This document shows, piece by piece, positions 1 to 13,600 of a DNA stretch of 64,000 nucleotides. The stretch is from Strigamia acuminata. Taxonomy: Eukaryota > Arthropoda > Chilopoda > Geophilomorpha > Linotaeniidae. The stretch's first letter is position 1, and each line of letters opens with the position of its first letter. Made by a program: the position numbers and the translations under genes. Under the pieces are notes generated by a model. It searched no databases and was not told where the DNA came from. It worked only from the letters and a program-made list of their open reading frames with translations. The stretch spans positions 1,849,501-1,913,500 of the forward strand of contig OX442324.1 of assembly GCA_949358305.1 (NCBI GenBank), written 5' to 3'.

Positions 1-556
1 CGACTTTATTTTCTAATTTAATTTAAAAGAATTTTCAGATTTTATCACACATCAATCATAAAATTCACTTCCAAGTTATTAAGATTTTGTCCGTCGATTG
101 ATTAGTAACAGATTAGTAACTGAGGCACCTGATAGCCTCGTTTCCACTTAAGTGCGACTACATCATTATGAAGTCCATTCAAAAACACCTGCCCTTATTT
201 ACAAATATTCTTTCAGCATTGTTCTAACATCAATAACCACATTCTATTTGGCTAGAAATGACTGAATGGAATATTTAGAGTAAATACTAAATGTTTTTGC
301 CCAGCTTTTCCAGTGAGGCCATCAGGCCAGAGACTACTGTATGTCATCTCCTCAATTTGATGTATTTTTTAAGTAAATTGTGATTTGTTTTTACATTCCA
401 ACATTTCACTTTCAATTGAAGATTTTTTTTTCTAAAATTGTTACTTTTTGAATTTGTTTTTTAAACTCCTGCTTTTTTTCTGCAAATTTCTACATCTTTT
501 GCCCCACATAAAATCCACCTAAAACAGGCGTGAATATTTCCAAGAGAATCTAAGGA

Positions 557-715
557 GCCATGATTCAGAAACCACATGATGAACATGAATCCAAACAAAG
601 TTTCAGAAACCTCGTAATGAACACGAATCAAAACCAAAGTTTCAGAAACCACGTAACGAACACGGATCAAAACCAAACGATGAACATGAGTCAGAAAGCA
701 ATATTTCAGAAACTG
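557..715. repeat. ~45-bp minisatellite
   Basis: Three to four copies of a unit reading GTTTCAGAAACCACGTAAYG then AACACGAATCAAAACCAAA, with point changes. Arrangement is head-to-tail. Confidence 0.8.
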
Positions 716-2504
716 TAGCACTTTAGCTTCTTTTTTCTTAGGTCCAACTGGCAAATTCGACAGTTTTTTTCAGCACAATGTTTATTCGAATTTTTCTCAT
801 GTTATTGGAAACCAAACGGCAAAATTTTGCGACAGTTATTGAGATCCAAGTTGTTACGATTCACTGTTGATTCAAAACACACCTATTGAAGTTTCAGTTG
901 TGCATTCATATTTTGACAGTCCAATCAAGTTTTGCATTTCATTACCCAATCGAAAACTCAAATCGTTTTCGGTCACTGCGCTTTCTTAGAAATTGGCATT
1001 GTTGGTATGCTTAATAACTCTTTTCTATTGTAACGAATCCAAGCGTGTGAGCAGCATCAGTACATATGTCATGTGTGAATGGATCCAAAAAAATGGACAG
1101 AAAGAACCATCAAGCTGGGATGCCTCATGTGACCGGACAACGACTATAATTCCTTTGATTTCTTATTCATAGCCGTGATTGGAATACCAAACCTAAATTG
1201 AAAAGAAATGATTAAAATTAAATAAAAGTACAGACAGTAAATATATAAAAATATTTTCGATCTAAAAATTTACTCGTTTCATTTCCAAGCATTTCTCCCC
1301 AGTCCATTATGAAGCAGCCGCCGCCGAAAACGATCATCCAACCCAGATATTGTTTCCAAGTGATCTTGCCTCGTATCGAAAAACCAAAGTGCGCCATTTT
1401 CCACTATCCGCCATTTCGCCACGAGTAGTTTCAAGGCCAAACTCGAACACATTAACATAAATTGATCTCTGGAACAACTCCTAATCAAATTTTCATCCAA
1501 AACTCCTTGACGAATGTTGAAAAATGAAAAAGTAGGCAGAAATTAAATTCTCGCAAAGCAGCCACACGATGCTCGAACCTAACATAGAAATAAAAACGAG
1601 TTAAGCCTAAATCCCTCTTTGTTTGAACCTCGCGCTTACTGTGTTGCAATTCGCCTATCTTGTTCAATCCGTTTCCTGTATTTGGATTGTATTGGCGCGA
1701 CAAAAAATGTATAGACGATACAATCATTTCAATTGTGATGGTAAAAACGGGAATGGTGAAAACGGATTGACAAACTGGTTTGAAAATCATTTTACACCTA
1801 CGCAGACGCAGCCGTCAGAACAAGTTGCCTGTGCACCAAGGCAGGCTCTTTCTTCGTTCGTGTATGGGAAATGGAAACGACGTAGAGGGCGCCATTGCTA
1901 TAGCTAGGACGAAATGAGAAAATCTCATATAAAATGCGAAAGTAAAATGTACAGGAAATTCTAGAAAGTCGAGCGATGTTTTCGCTTTTATATCGTCAAC
2001 GTTAATCGTAGATGTGCTCATAGAGCTGCATGAATAAAAGAATAAGTTAAAATTTATAATATGGGGCATCATGCAGGAATTATTGAACGCAGTGCACCAT
2101 ACCTTTTGACAAAGGTTGGGAGCGTAAAAACAAGTCAGACTTTTACCGTTGATTGGACAACACATGACGTATAATAGTCTTCGATCGCGTAAGCCTTGGC
2201 ATGGTCGTGGTGGAGCTGTAGCGGAAATGCCGAAATTGGTTTGCTTCTCTCGTCTTTGACTGTGCAAACCTCTGTGCAAATTTTAATAATCGGCAATTTA
2301 AAATCAAGAAAAATATATGCCGTTTTCATTCATTTATTTCTTACTTTTTTATTTCCTTACCAGAATTTTACGCCACAAAACCTACCAATTTTCATTATTG
2401 TTAGGTTGGAAAAATGCAAAAACCCCTGATCCAGTGAAAATTTAATTTAGCCATAAATATTTAACCAACCCGAGGGGCTGACCCTTGAGAATGGAAATGA
2501 TGTG

Positions 2505-2760
2505 AGAAATGATTCAGAATCTTTTTCAAAAATGTGGGATTGTGATGGAGATTCAGGGGAGATTCAGAAAGATTCAAGGCCAATTTTTTTCAAAATCATA
2601 CGAGATCTCGTAAAATCTCGCAAAATCTCGCAAGATTATAGCCAAATCTGAGATTCAGGACTCAATAGTTACGATGATTCAGGAGGGATTTAGAAAGATT
2701 CAGACAGATTCAGAAAGATTCAGAAAGATTCTACATTCCCGTGAGAAAGATTCAGGCGAT
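2505..2760. repeat. GATTCAG-rich simple repeat
   Basis: GATTCAG or GATTCAGAAA recurs about a dozen times, interleaved with CTCGCAAAATCTCG repeats. Open frames here are by-products of the low-complexity sequence. Confidence 0.7.
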
Positions 2761-3384
2761 CACATCCCTCGAACCAACTTCACAAGTGCAACAACCTCGG
2801 CAACAACTGATGAACTGAAGCAGGCTTCAGGGAAACGAATCGACAGTCTGCATGCATAAACAGGTGCTATGACAACACAACAAACAATTTTGAACTCCTT
2901 ATTCATTTATAAACAATACAGTGGGGCAACGGGTGACATCACCCAGAGAGTGACACCAAATTTAACCAATTTTACTGATAATTTTGCTCAATTTTATAAA
3001 TTTATACGAAAGTTTGTTCAAAATTTGATTTATTCTCATGAAATTTTAGACAATTTTTGATCATACTTCATCAATTTTCATGACATTTTGGTCAAATTGT
3101 ATGAAATTGAGGTCCAAGTTTGATCTATGTTCATGCAATTTTAGCCAGTTTTGGCAAATCTGATCAATTTTCATAAAATTATGTTCAAATTCGTTGAATT
3201 TTTATGCAAATTTTGCCAAATTTTGGTCCATTGGGGGAAGTCAGAGGGGAGATGACATCTTCAGTTACCGCACTTGTTGACACCCCACCCCCAGTGACGC
3301 TACTTACTACTGAAACAAAGTTTTTCACAATAAATTTGAATTTTTGCTAGTTTGTTATTACAAACTTTTCTTATAACAGATATT

Positions 3385-3431
3385 TCTCGGGTCTTTTGCG
3401 ATTCGTTATAACGAGGTGTGACTGTATAATA
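3385..3431. mobile_element. Fragment of a CAGTCGAAACTC-type MITE
   Basis: TTTTGCGATTCGTTATAACG followed by AGGTGTGACTGTA matches the right end of the 17,783-17,953 element with a few changes. The left end was not located with confidence. Confidence 0.5.
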
Positions 3432-4691
3432 ACAACGCTCTTCGGTATTGTTAACTTCGAATTTCGCGCGTTTCATGCAGAAGCAGCGCCCTCCAGTGGC
3501 AATTATCGAAACTTTACGGTTGCCAAACCGTCACAATTGTGCAATCTACAGCAAATATGGGATTTAGAGACTGATCCAAAGCACACATCAAAGTTGGGGA
3601 AGCCTATTTGGAAATGTAACTAGCAGGTCAACCGTTCTTCGCCTGGGTGTTACAATACAGAGTAATGCTTCACTACCACTACATGATGCTTCGCTGTGGA
3701 GATTCCACAAAATAATGGCAAACAGTTTACGTTATGCTATATGCCACCTGTTCACTAACTTTTTAACATTACGACCAAGTGCATTGACTTTTTTCAGTTA
3801 TACTTATTGATTACTGACTAGCCAGAAAAAGTCATCTCGTAAGCAATAAATGTAGCACAACATCCTCTAAAAATTAGAAAGCTCGAAGTACTTTGGTGTC
3901 ATTGCGATTGTGTTGCAACCCTCAGTTTGAGAAACACAGCTATTTCCATGCTATTTCTTTTAGGTCTGGACGCAAACAAAACAAATGCACACATCTTGAA
4001 GGAAGCGTTGTGTTTTTATGAAGAATCTCCACAGTGCTTTTTTAATTTTGAGTCACTTTTTCAACAGGTTTCCTTGGCACTGCTACTGCACACTACTTGT
4101 AGTGGTTGATCATTCAATACTCATAAAAACAAAAACCACAGGGGCACTGCAAGATTTATAGGATAGGAGTGCCCAAGTCTGAAAACAAATTTCGTAGATT
4201 TGATTTTTGGGTTACCACACCATCTTTTAATAGGATGGGAAGAAGAAATCAATAATAAGGATTATCAAAATTTGTAAATTTATCATATACCAAATTGTCA
4301 CAGGTCACACACACTCCGGAAAACAAATTATACAAAGTCCCTTCAAATTGAGCAAATGGATTTGTTTTATGTTAAATTCAGCCAGTATAAATATTACAAA
4401 TTGCATAGCAATATGCTTAGAAATAATAGAAAAATTACAACTTTATCAGGACTATAACACTAACTTATAAGGCAATAAAAACTAAATAATGACAACCGTC
4501 AAACACCTCCACTTCACTTTTTACATTTCAACTATTTGAAAATTAAAATGATGATAAATCTTCTCTTTGTAGTAACTACGAAACTGCACACCTCCGCCTC
4601 CCTCCCTCCTTATTTCCCCTCCACAGCGCAGTAATAGAGATCATGTTCAATTGTGAGATTGACGGTTAATTTGATTTGTCTTTTTGTTCCT

Positions 4692-7600
4692 TCAAGATTT
4701 GAAAAATTGTAACGTTGCTTCATTCTTCTGATTGCGGTAAGGGCTTCGTGCAATAACTAATTCGATTTCATCGCCAGCTGCTGCCATTAATGGGACAGTT
4801 AGGCAACAATCATAATGAATAGTATTTATACCATTGACCTGCAAATAAAAAATAAAAAATGCATAAAAACAAAATATTGAGGCTGGCTCCCATTTTGATC
4901 AAACATTTTCTCAGCAAACAAGTTTCCATGTTTAGCATAGAACAAATCCACGTTCTGGGCACTATTTTACCTGCATTATTCTATCTGATGGTTGTAATAT
5001 CCCACTAAGATGAGCTGGCCCATCAGGACGGATTCTGTTAATGTACACACCGTGTTCGTAAGCTCCATCAGATACACTAAAACCAAAGTCTTCGTAAATT
5101 TTGTCCTTGAAAAGTGTTACTGTGTAAATTTCAATGGGAACTGGATAGTAGGAATATTTTGCTGTTTCAAGAGATGTGTTACTATTGCTGAAAGATGATT
5201 GGTGAAAGTTGGCAATTGCTAGACAAGGCGAATTCGGCTCGTTGGCACTGGCATTGGCACATTTCTCAATTTGATCATGTCTCGAACTCGAACTCGATTC
5301 CAAGTTAGAAGCCATGTACACTTCACTCAGTTGTTTAGAACAGTCTTCAAATTTTTTAATCACTGCTTCCCATTCGATGTCTTCTGTTGTCTTTGCACTT
5401 GTTTGGTCAAGCTGGGGGAAGCTGCAAAACATAATAAGCTTATTATTTGTAAGCATTTGTAAGTTTAAACGTGTGTATACTGTTAAACTGTACAATTTTT
5501 GGGTATCTGGCACGCACATTACAGAGTATTACTCACCTTTCTGAGCTTTCACTATCTTGACGACATTCACTTGTAGGACTTTTCAATCCGGTGGGTTTGG
5601 TGACACCAACTTCTGAAGGCGTGTGATCTGGAACTGCACCTGAATGATCCAAATAGTTCAAATAACCCAAATCCAAACTTTTCTCCGTGTGATCAAAATT
5701 GCTTAATTCAAGTTGAACATTTGCATCCAAACGCCACTTTTACAGAGTATTCCAAAATCTTACTGTGTAACTTATGCACAGAACAGTGTCGATTTTTTTT
5801 CTTCTTTTAATTTTCAAGTTTTATCTTTTTTCTTAAAGAAATGCTGTTTCAGTACTGTTTTGTTTTGCATTTGATCACTATTTGAATTGCTAGTTTTCTA
5901 TTTCTATTTCTATCTTGATCACACGAGCAAAAATTCTAAATACAGTATACTTGTTATACCAGTTTTTTTCTGTATTTTCAGCTTGATAATATCTTCTGCA
6001 TTTTGTAAAATTGTTATAGTCTCACTAAGAGTTTTTCCGTGCAAACTTGTCTCATTAATAGCAACAATTCGATCTCCAACATGCAGGCTACCAGATCTGA
6101 AAGCAAGATAATTCATAATATTTGAATACCAGTATGGAATCTATTCTATTATATATTTAAAATTTCTAATAGAATTGAGCTATAATTGGACTCATATTGT
6201 GGAGCCCACATGGAATAGATTGGGTCCAATTGCCGAATTGTTCTTACTGTTCAGCAAGTCCACCATTAATAAGATTTGTTATTACTATCGGATCAAATGG
6301 ATTTTCACTTCCAGACATGGTTAGACCCAATGGTCGACCACGTCTTGCAATTTCCACAGCATAGCAAAAGTCATTTTCTTCTTCGTTGTCTGCAACAACA
6401 AACAATTCCCCAATTAAAGCAACAGCAAAAAACAAACTCTTGTCTAAAAACACTTACTACAAATTCTCATTGGTTGGGCCAGATCATATACAAGTACATA
6501 CCACAAGCTCAAAGATGCAATAAGTTAGACGTTCAATTTTCCCTTTGGCTGTACTGTGGTGGAGGATGTACAGTATCTTACGAGGGTATTACACGCCATT
6601 ACGACTAACTTACAGCATCTCATTCTTTTCTTTTTTACTAATAAAGCCTTAGTAATTCACAATAACCAATGAGAGTTTGAATAGCTAGAAATTATTTCAA
6701 TTTAAGTTTAAGTGTGTACAAAATCTTTGATCTTGTGTTGCATTCAGTCAGATAAGTTAGATTAAGAAAACAATGTGGAAAAATTGCGTTGTAAAGTCAA
6801 CTTTTTGTCCAACGTTAGTGTTATTTCTTCCTGTGGTAATTGCCAAGCGGCGAAGGCAAAGTTAGAAATGCAACAAAGTGAAAAGATTTTCAACACGCTT
6901 TTGAGCACGTTATACCTAGTTTTCCTTTTCTTATATGAAGTTTGACAATTCTTCCACAAGTTTGGAGCAAGTGGATTGCATTTTCAGGAGTGCAACTGTC
7001 CATTTGCATGTCATTAATTGCAATTATGTAATCACCAGCGTGAATAACTCCAGTGCGATAACCAACACTTCCTTTTTTAACATTAGCTATTAACAATGAA
7101 TGATCAAACTGATTTTGAGAGGCTGTTTAAAATATAGAAACAAATGTGATTAAAAAACTTTTGTCTAAATTTGCTGTGCAACTTATTGGTAGTAAAGTCA
7201 TTTAGACGAGACAAAAAAATTTCTCAACATTTCCTATGTAAATTTGGTACATTTGAGCTGGTCAGTTCAGTTCAACTGAGGGTTGTGTCCAGCACAACAT
7301 TGGACACACATTGGACGTCATCATATGGGCACATTGGGCACTCGCCTAAACTCTATGCCCTAGAACAACACTAGCAACACACTGGCAAAGTATGTTGCTA
7401 ACCAATGACAGCCAATGAGAAAAATAACTAGTTCACACTTGAACCACTTTTAGAAACTCTTGTTTTCACACTCGTTCTGCTTTTCTACAACTCAGAACCA
7501 AACGGCAACTCTTCTACAACTTCAAATTTGTAGAGTTGCAATACTAAAACACGTAACAAGTGCAGGGACGGAGTTAACTGTAGTTTCCATAAGTTAGAAA

Positions 7601-10600
7601 TAAAATCTACAATCTAAACATAATTGAATTCTCTGGGTGTGTAGAGTTCAGGTGGTCAGATTACCGAAAATGCAAAATGAAACAAATAAACATTTGTAAT
7701 GCTTATTTTGCTTTAATTTTGGGAGTCTACATTTGGTGCCAGTGCCCAGTGTCCCACAAGTACCATGATGCGCCACTGACAACAAAACACAAGTGATTTA
7801 ACATACATTTTTGAACAAGATAGAAAGCATTTGAAAATTTATTGCACTTAAACAGTCCATAAATAACAACTTTTGTTGTTTAAACTGTATCTACAGTTCA
7901 CACTACATGTGTGTACCGGTATTCACTATGTGTGTATTCATTTGTATTACAATGAGGAGGAAATGTATTCTATTTTTAGCCGATAAAATGTATAGTTTTA
8001 AAAGGCAAACGAATGTTATTTTTTAGTGGAATGGAATAGCCTTGTTATTTATTTACTTACTTGTTATTGTGATGCCCAATTCTTTTCCAATTTTAGCAAC
8101 TTTCACAATAAATGTACAACTGTTTAAAAATAGATATTCTGAAATAAACATGGCAAAAACAACACGTACAATTTAAAATATTAGAGATTTCGACTTAAGT
8201 AGGCACATTCATAAAGTCATGGTTAACTTGCAGTTAAACATGCAAGCCTACTGCGACTGAAAACAGAACAGCCTACATTTTGGAATTAGATCCGGAAAAG
8301 CAATTTTACAAGCAGTTCAAATCGGTTGTTTACAATTACTTTATGAATATGCCAAGTGATTTTTTGAGAACGCAACTCCAAACAATTAAAAACTTCTATT
8401 TCAAATGCGCATCACTTTGGATTTAATAAGGATTGATTTTAATGAAAAAATACAAAACTATAGTTCGCGCCAGGTATCTTGATGCTAAAATCATACTCCG
8501 CATCCTATTCTAATCCCAGTTGTTATTTAGCAGTATTAAGCCTAATGTTAAGCCTAATAAGGCTCAAATAAAGTAAATAAACAACAATAAACTCTTTAAT
8601 AAAAGTAATTTTCAGCGTAGTACCAAAATATTGTTGTTATTATTAGGCCCAATATTAGGCTTAATGCTGCGAAATAACAAGTGGAATTAGAAAATCGTCT
8701 GCGCAGAATGGGATGTGCAGTACGAATTTAGCATCAAGATACCGGGCGAGAACTGTAGTAATGCTAAAACAATAAAGGCGTATTGTATTTGTAATTGAAA
8801 TCAATCTATATTAATTCCAAAAAATTAAATAGCAGTACAGTACGCGTAAGATCACTCAATGTCGCCTGACTGAAAATTGAGTACAGTAGAGTGTCGACCA
8901 TCGATTATTCGAACTAATCGGAGACATGGGTGTTCAGAAAATCGATTTGTTCGCATAATCGGTCCTTATGTTCATCCACATATATAGTGTAAACAAAAAA
9001 TCGATAAAAAATCGAACAACGCTGTTCGGATAATCGACGCTCTACTGTACATCAATATCCTTATTCTCATTGGCGCATCATGGTACTTAGGGGCCCTGGG
9101 CACGGGAATGCACCAAAAAGTTGGCACCCGTTTGCTATTTACAAAAAATTTTCGCCCGCGAGCTATGAAAAACCGATATCGGCCATGTTAGTTATTTTTA
9201 ACGTTTCGTCACGTTTTGAAAGGACAAATGATACGTTGTGCACACGTTTCAGATGTAAATTGTAATTTGTTTAAAACGTTTCATTTATCGCTTATTTGCA
9301 AAACAAATTCTTGCCCCGCGCGCAATTGGAGGCCTGCCGGAAATTGGAAGATGTACGGTACTGTACTTTGTGGAATTTGCACTTTTCTTTTACGATACTG
9401 TATCGAAAGAGAAGTTGAGAATTATTTTCATACTGATATTAGAAAAATATTCAATTTATTTACCTGCAACATCAAATTCTATAAGTAATTTCACTGTTGG
9501 TTGAGAATCCAATATTGATTTTGTAACTTCTTCAACACTCATGTTTTTTGTCGATACACCATTTACTGCTAATAATCGATCACCCACTTGAAGTACATTT
9601 GTTCTAACAAGAAAATCATGGGACAGAAGATTTAATTAACGAAAAACTTTCTAAATTTTTTTCAAAATTTTCTAAAATTTTTTTCAAAACTTTCTAAAAT
9701 TTTTTTCAAAACTTTCTAAAAGTTTTTTCAAAACTTTCTAAAAGTTTTTTTCAAAACTTTCTAAAAGTTTTTTCAAAACTTTCTAAAAGTTTTTTCAAAA
9801 CTTTCTAAAAGTTTTTTCAAAACTTTCTAAGAGTTTTTTCAAAACTTTCTAAAAGTTTTTTTAAAACTTTCTAAAATTTTTTTCAAAACTATCTAAAATT
9901 TTTTTCAAAACTTTCTAAAATTTTTTTCAAAACTTTCTAAAATTTTTTTCAAAACTTTCTAAAATTTTTTTCAAAACTTTCTAAAAGTTTTTTCATAACT
10001 TTCTAAAAGTTTTTTCAAAACTTTCTAAAAGTTTTTTTAAAACTTTCTAAAATTTTTTTCAAAACTATCTAAAATTTTTTTCAAAACTTTCTAAAATTTT
10101 TTTCAAAACTTTCTAAAATTTTTTTCAAAACTTTCTGAAAATTTATTCAAAACTTTCTGAAATTTATTCAATATTTTCAAATCCTCTGGGGTACATACAG
10201 GTTAGTATTCGTACAGTATATGCTTGTGCTATTTTACCTTGCAGCCGGACCTTCTGGATCAACGTTTGCAATTACCAGAAAGGAAGTTAAACCATTTGTA
10301 GCATATTGTATAGCAAAACCAAAAGTGTAGCAACTATTGTGTACAAGTACATCCATTGTTTCCGTTCGTGAAATTCGATTGGATGATAATGTTGTTGTAC
10401 CTTCAGATGCTAAAGACACTGTAAATTAATTGAAGTCATTAACCACCAGTTAACCCTCAGATGAAATTCAAGAGATTCTTTTAATCGTATAAGTTTTACT
10501 CATCTTGACACTTAAATACACGTACCGACGCCACTGTTCTGCGTCATCGAAAGGATGAGTAAAACCGAAACAATTTTGAAAATACCTCTTGAATGAAAAT

Positions 10601-13600
10601 AAGCAACTTCTATTCTGCAGCTTACCATTTGAAGAAGATCCTTGAGTTTGTAGCATTGACCTGTTACTTGTGTTTACAAAAGATGAAGACATACAAATAT
10701 TATTATTTATTTGAAGACCTAAAAATGTTGAAAAGACAAAAACCATTTTATAAACCACGATAATTTATATTTACACAAATATGTATTATGGATATGTACC
10801 AGTAATAGGGTAAATCAAATCAAATAGGTATTTTTCTTCTTCATAAAACCATCTAGAATTTTGCTGTGTTGGCAGTTACACCACACTACACATAAAAATA
10901 AGTAGTGCACTACGATACCGTTCTGTCGAAATAATTTGCTACCGCCTACCTTCAGCTCTATCTACATACCGGTATAGCTATTTTTCTATTCTTTAAAATA
11001 ATAATTTTCCCACTTAAAGAGCGTACTTGACGAATCAGTAGCTCGTACGTACCTCAGTTGATAGAAACACTAAAATCTGAATACCGGTATTGTAAAACAA
11101 TGTCGCAAGACTGCATTTATATCGTTGTTAAGCATGCACAGTAGAAGTAGGCCTACTACATATTTGAAAATCGCGTGTTTTGTAAGGTATTACTCGAGGT
11201 ATGTTTTAATTAAACAAAAAAGGGTAGTAATTTCTAGCAAAAATTGTGGTACAGTATTACTAATCTGTACTTATAACTTCACTCACATTGTCTGATCATT
11301 TAACTGTTTGAGCTTGTATTTTGTGCGGATTGACGCCGAATCCGTTCCGGAAGTTTGGGGCCGGCCATAAATTACGTAACGCACCAAAGGGGGGGGGGGA
11401 GGGGGTTTTATTTTTTGTTATGAGTCATTACTAAGGGAGAGGAGGGGTTCCATGTAAAAAAAATTTAAATTTTAAATAATCAAAATATAATCATTTTTAT
11501 ATGAATTTTGGAAAATATGGGGGGGGGGGGGAATATTTCAGTTTTGTTACGTAATTAGGGGGTAGGGGGTTCGGGATTTTGTTACGACCATGTTACAGAG
11601 GGGGGGAGGGGGTCTAAAAATCCCAAATTTATGGACGGCCCCTGTCGGGAAACAAAACAAGCGCGGAAATTAGATTTTCGCGATTGCCAATTTCAAGAAA
11701 TGTTAGCCAGGAAACGTTTGTTACAAGCTGAGCATCAAAAAATACCAAACTCGCTGACCGTTCAGTATTCTTGCATTTATGAAAGAAGAAAGCAAGACAT
11801 TATATGATCTGATCCGATTGTCAGTGTGAAACGTTTACTGAATCGGGATTTGATTTGATGATACCCGCGCTGCCATTTGATCGAGATTGCATATTTTATT
11901 TGAGATTATGTCGGACAGCCTGGCTCCTTTTGGGAACCTGACCAGCAGAGGTTCAGAAGCGTTTTCAAGATTAAGAAAGAAAATTGCAATACGTGCGTGC
12001 AGACAAACAAATTGGCATAAAAATAAGTAAAAATGTGGAAGAGACACCTCTAGAAATGAAAGTGGCTAGGACCTACAAAAGTCTTCATTTAAATCGGCCC
12101 TGTGCCTATCCGGTGTGAAAAGCAAGAAATCAAATACCGGTAAGATATTTGCAAACATTCAAAACGTGATTCACTCAAACTGTTTGTAAACCACGACCAA
12201 TTTTGATTAAAAAAATTAATAACACTGCTTTTAGCTCTGTTTAAAATCAATTTGCACGTAAACTACGTTTCTGGTCAATTTTAAGATCACGTATCTCAAT
12301 TTAACTCATCACTCATCAGCATAACCAAACGAGCACCATACCGCTATTCAACAGCTGCATTATCATCAACACATCGCCAGAAGCAGCAAGTGACCACCAT
12401 TTTTGTTTCAATCAATCAATCCTAAACATAAAAAAATGAACTTACCGTGTGTTATCATTGGTGATTTGTAAGCATGTTTTAGATATAATTGTCCTATGGG
12501 AAGAATCTGGAGCTTTAATTTCTCACTAACAGAAAACTGAAGCATTTGTGACACTTGAAGAAGCGACATACTGGAAACTGCAATATCATTAATTGCTAAT
12601 ACTTGGTCATTTATGTGTAATGCTCCACATCTGAAATTTGAAATCATCGATGAAAAAAGCATTTAACATCGCAAATTTAAAATGTCAATGTGAAATTTCT
12701 ATGTGAATAAAAATGACAATCAGACATACCGATCAGCAATGCTTGCTTGTTGAATACTTTCAATAATAATTGCATTCCTTTCAATTGGAGAATGAGCTAC
12801 AGTTATTCCTAACGGCAAACCATGCAGTTTTTCAAGTTCTACTAAAATCGGGCCGAATAAATTGTCCCCACACTCTGTAAAATAAATATACCGTATTTCT
12901 TCAGTGTTTGATAGTACAAATGCCACCGCTTAGTAGCATATCCACATTAAATGCGCTATTTGGCGCTATTTGCACAAATTTCTCCCCCTCGCTATTTCAA
13001 ACTACAGAAATCACAAATGAAGATATTTTTTATTAATTTTTTTTATTTCTTCCTCGTGCTGTTATTAGCACAATTAGAAGCGTTCTGGATTAACAACTGG
13101 TGTCCAGATGTTGCGAATCTTGTACAGTATCAGAATACCTCGGTAAATATTGATTTACACTAACAAGTTAGCGTGAATGGATCATAAGATTAAATTGTTG
13201 ATGTGCTCTTGCCCCTTAAGCTTAGTACTTCGGCTGGCGCCATTTGGGACAGAACTTAACCCTTATCATATCTGATTTGACATACATAAGCACCCGGGCA
13301 TTTGCACAGACAAATTGACACAAACCCGGCTGGCATTTATTTATTTATGTATATAAATAAGATCTATCAACTCTGTTGTATCTTACCAATGATGCAAACA
13401 TCGTACTCGATTGTAAACCTGGCATCCGTATCGACACGATCCATTACAAGCATTGCATCATCTATGGTCGCGTTGGCAACTTTGGTATTATCAATTGCCA
13501 GCAATCGATCACCAATTTTCATTCTGCCGTCTCTGTCAAAGGAAATTAGCGCAACTTAGAAAACAAACACGCAATCAGTAGAAAATAGTCATTTCACCTA

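Larger units (their letters stand above)
1..4691. other. Region downstream of the GRIP-like gene
   Basis: No supported exon. It presumably includes the GRIP 3' UTR just below 4,692. A ~45-bp minisatellite lies at 557-715 (GTTTCAGAAACCACGTAA type units), GATTCAG-rich repeats at 2,505-2,760, and AT-rich degenerate TTCATGAAATTTTGG repeats at 2,950-3,230. A minus-strand open frame at 1,815-2,279 has no recognisable features. Confidence 0.5.

Noticed and set aside
241-256. ATTCTATTTGG, resembling a tunicate spliced leader
   Set aside because: Only ten bases match, and no donor or Sm site follows.
1279-1500. 73-codon minus-strand open frame
   Set aside because: Reads somewhat protein-like but is isolated, without splice partners or known motifs.
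1815-2279. 154-codon minus-strand open frame
   Set aside because: Cys/Phe/Ser-rich by chance composition, no splice or promoter support, no family.
5887-6111. Plus-strand open frames over the GRIP exons (also 5010-5544 and 6276-6608)
   Set aside because: They are the complement of well-supported minus-strand PDZ exons.
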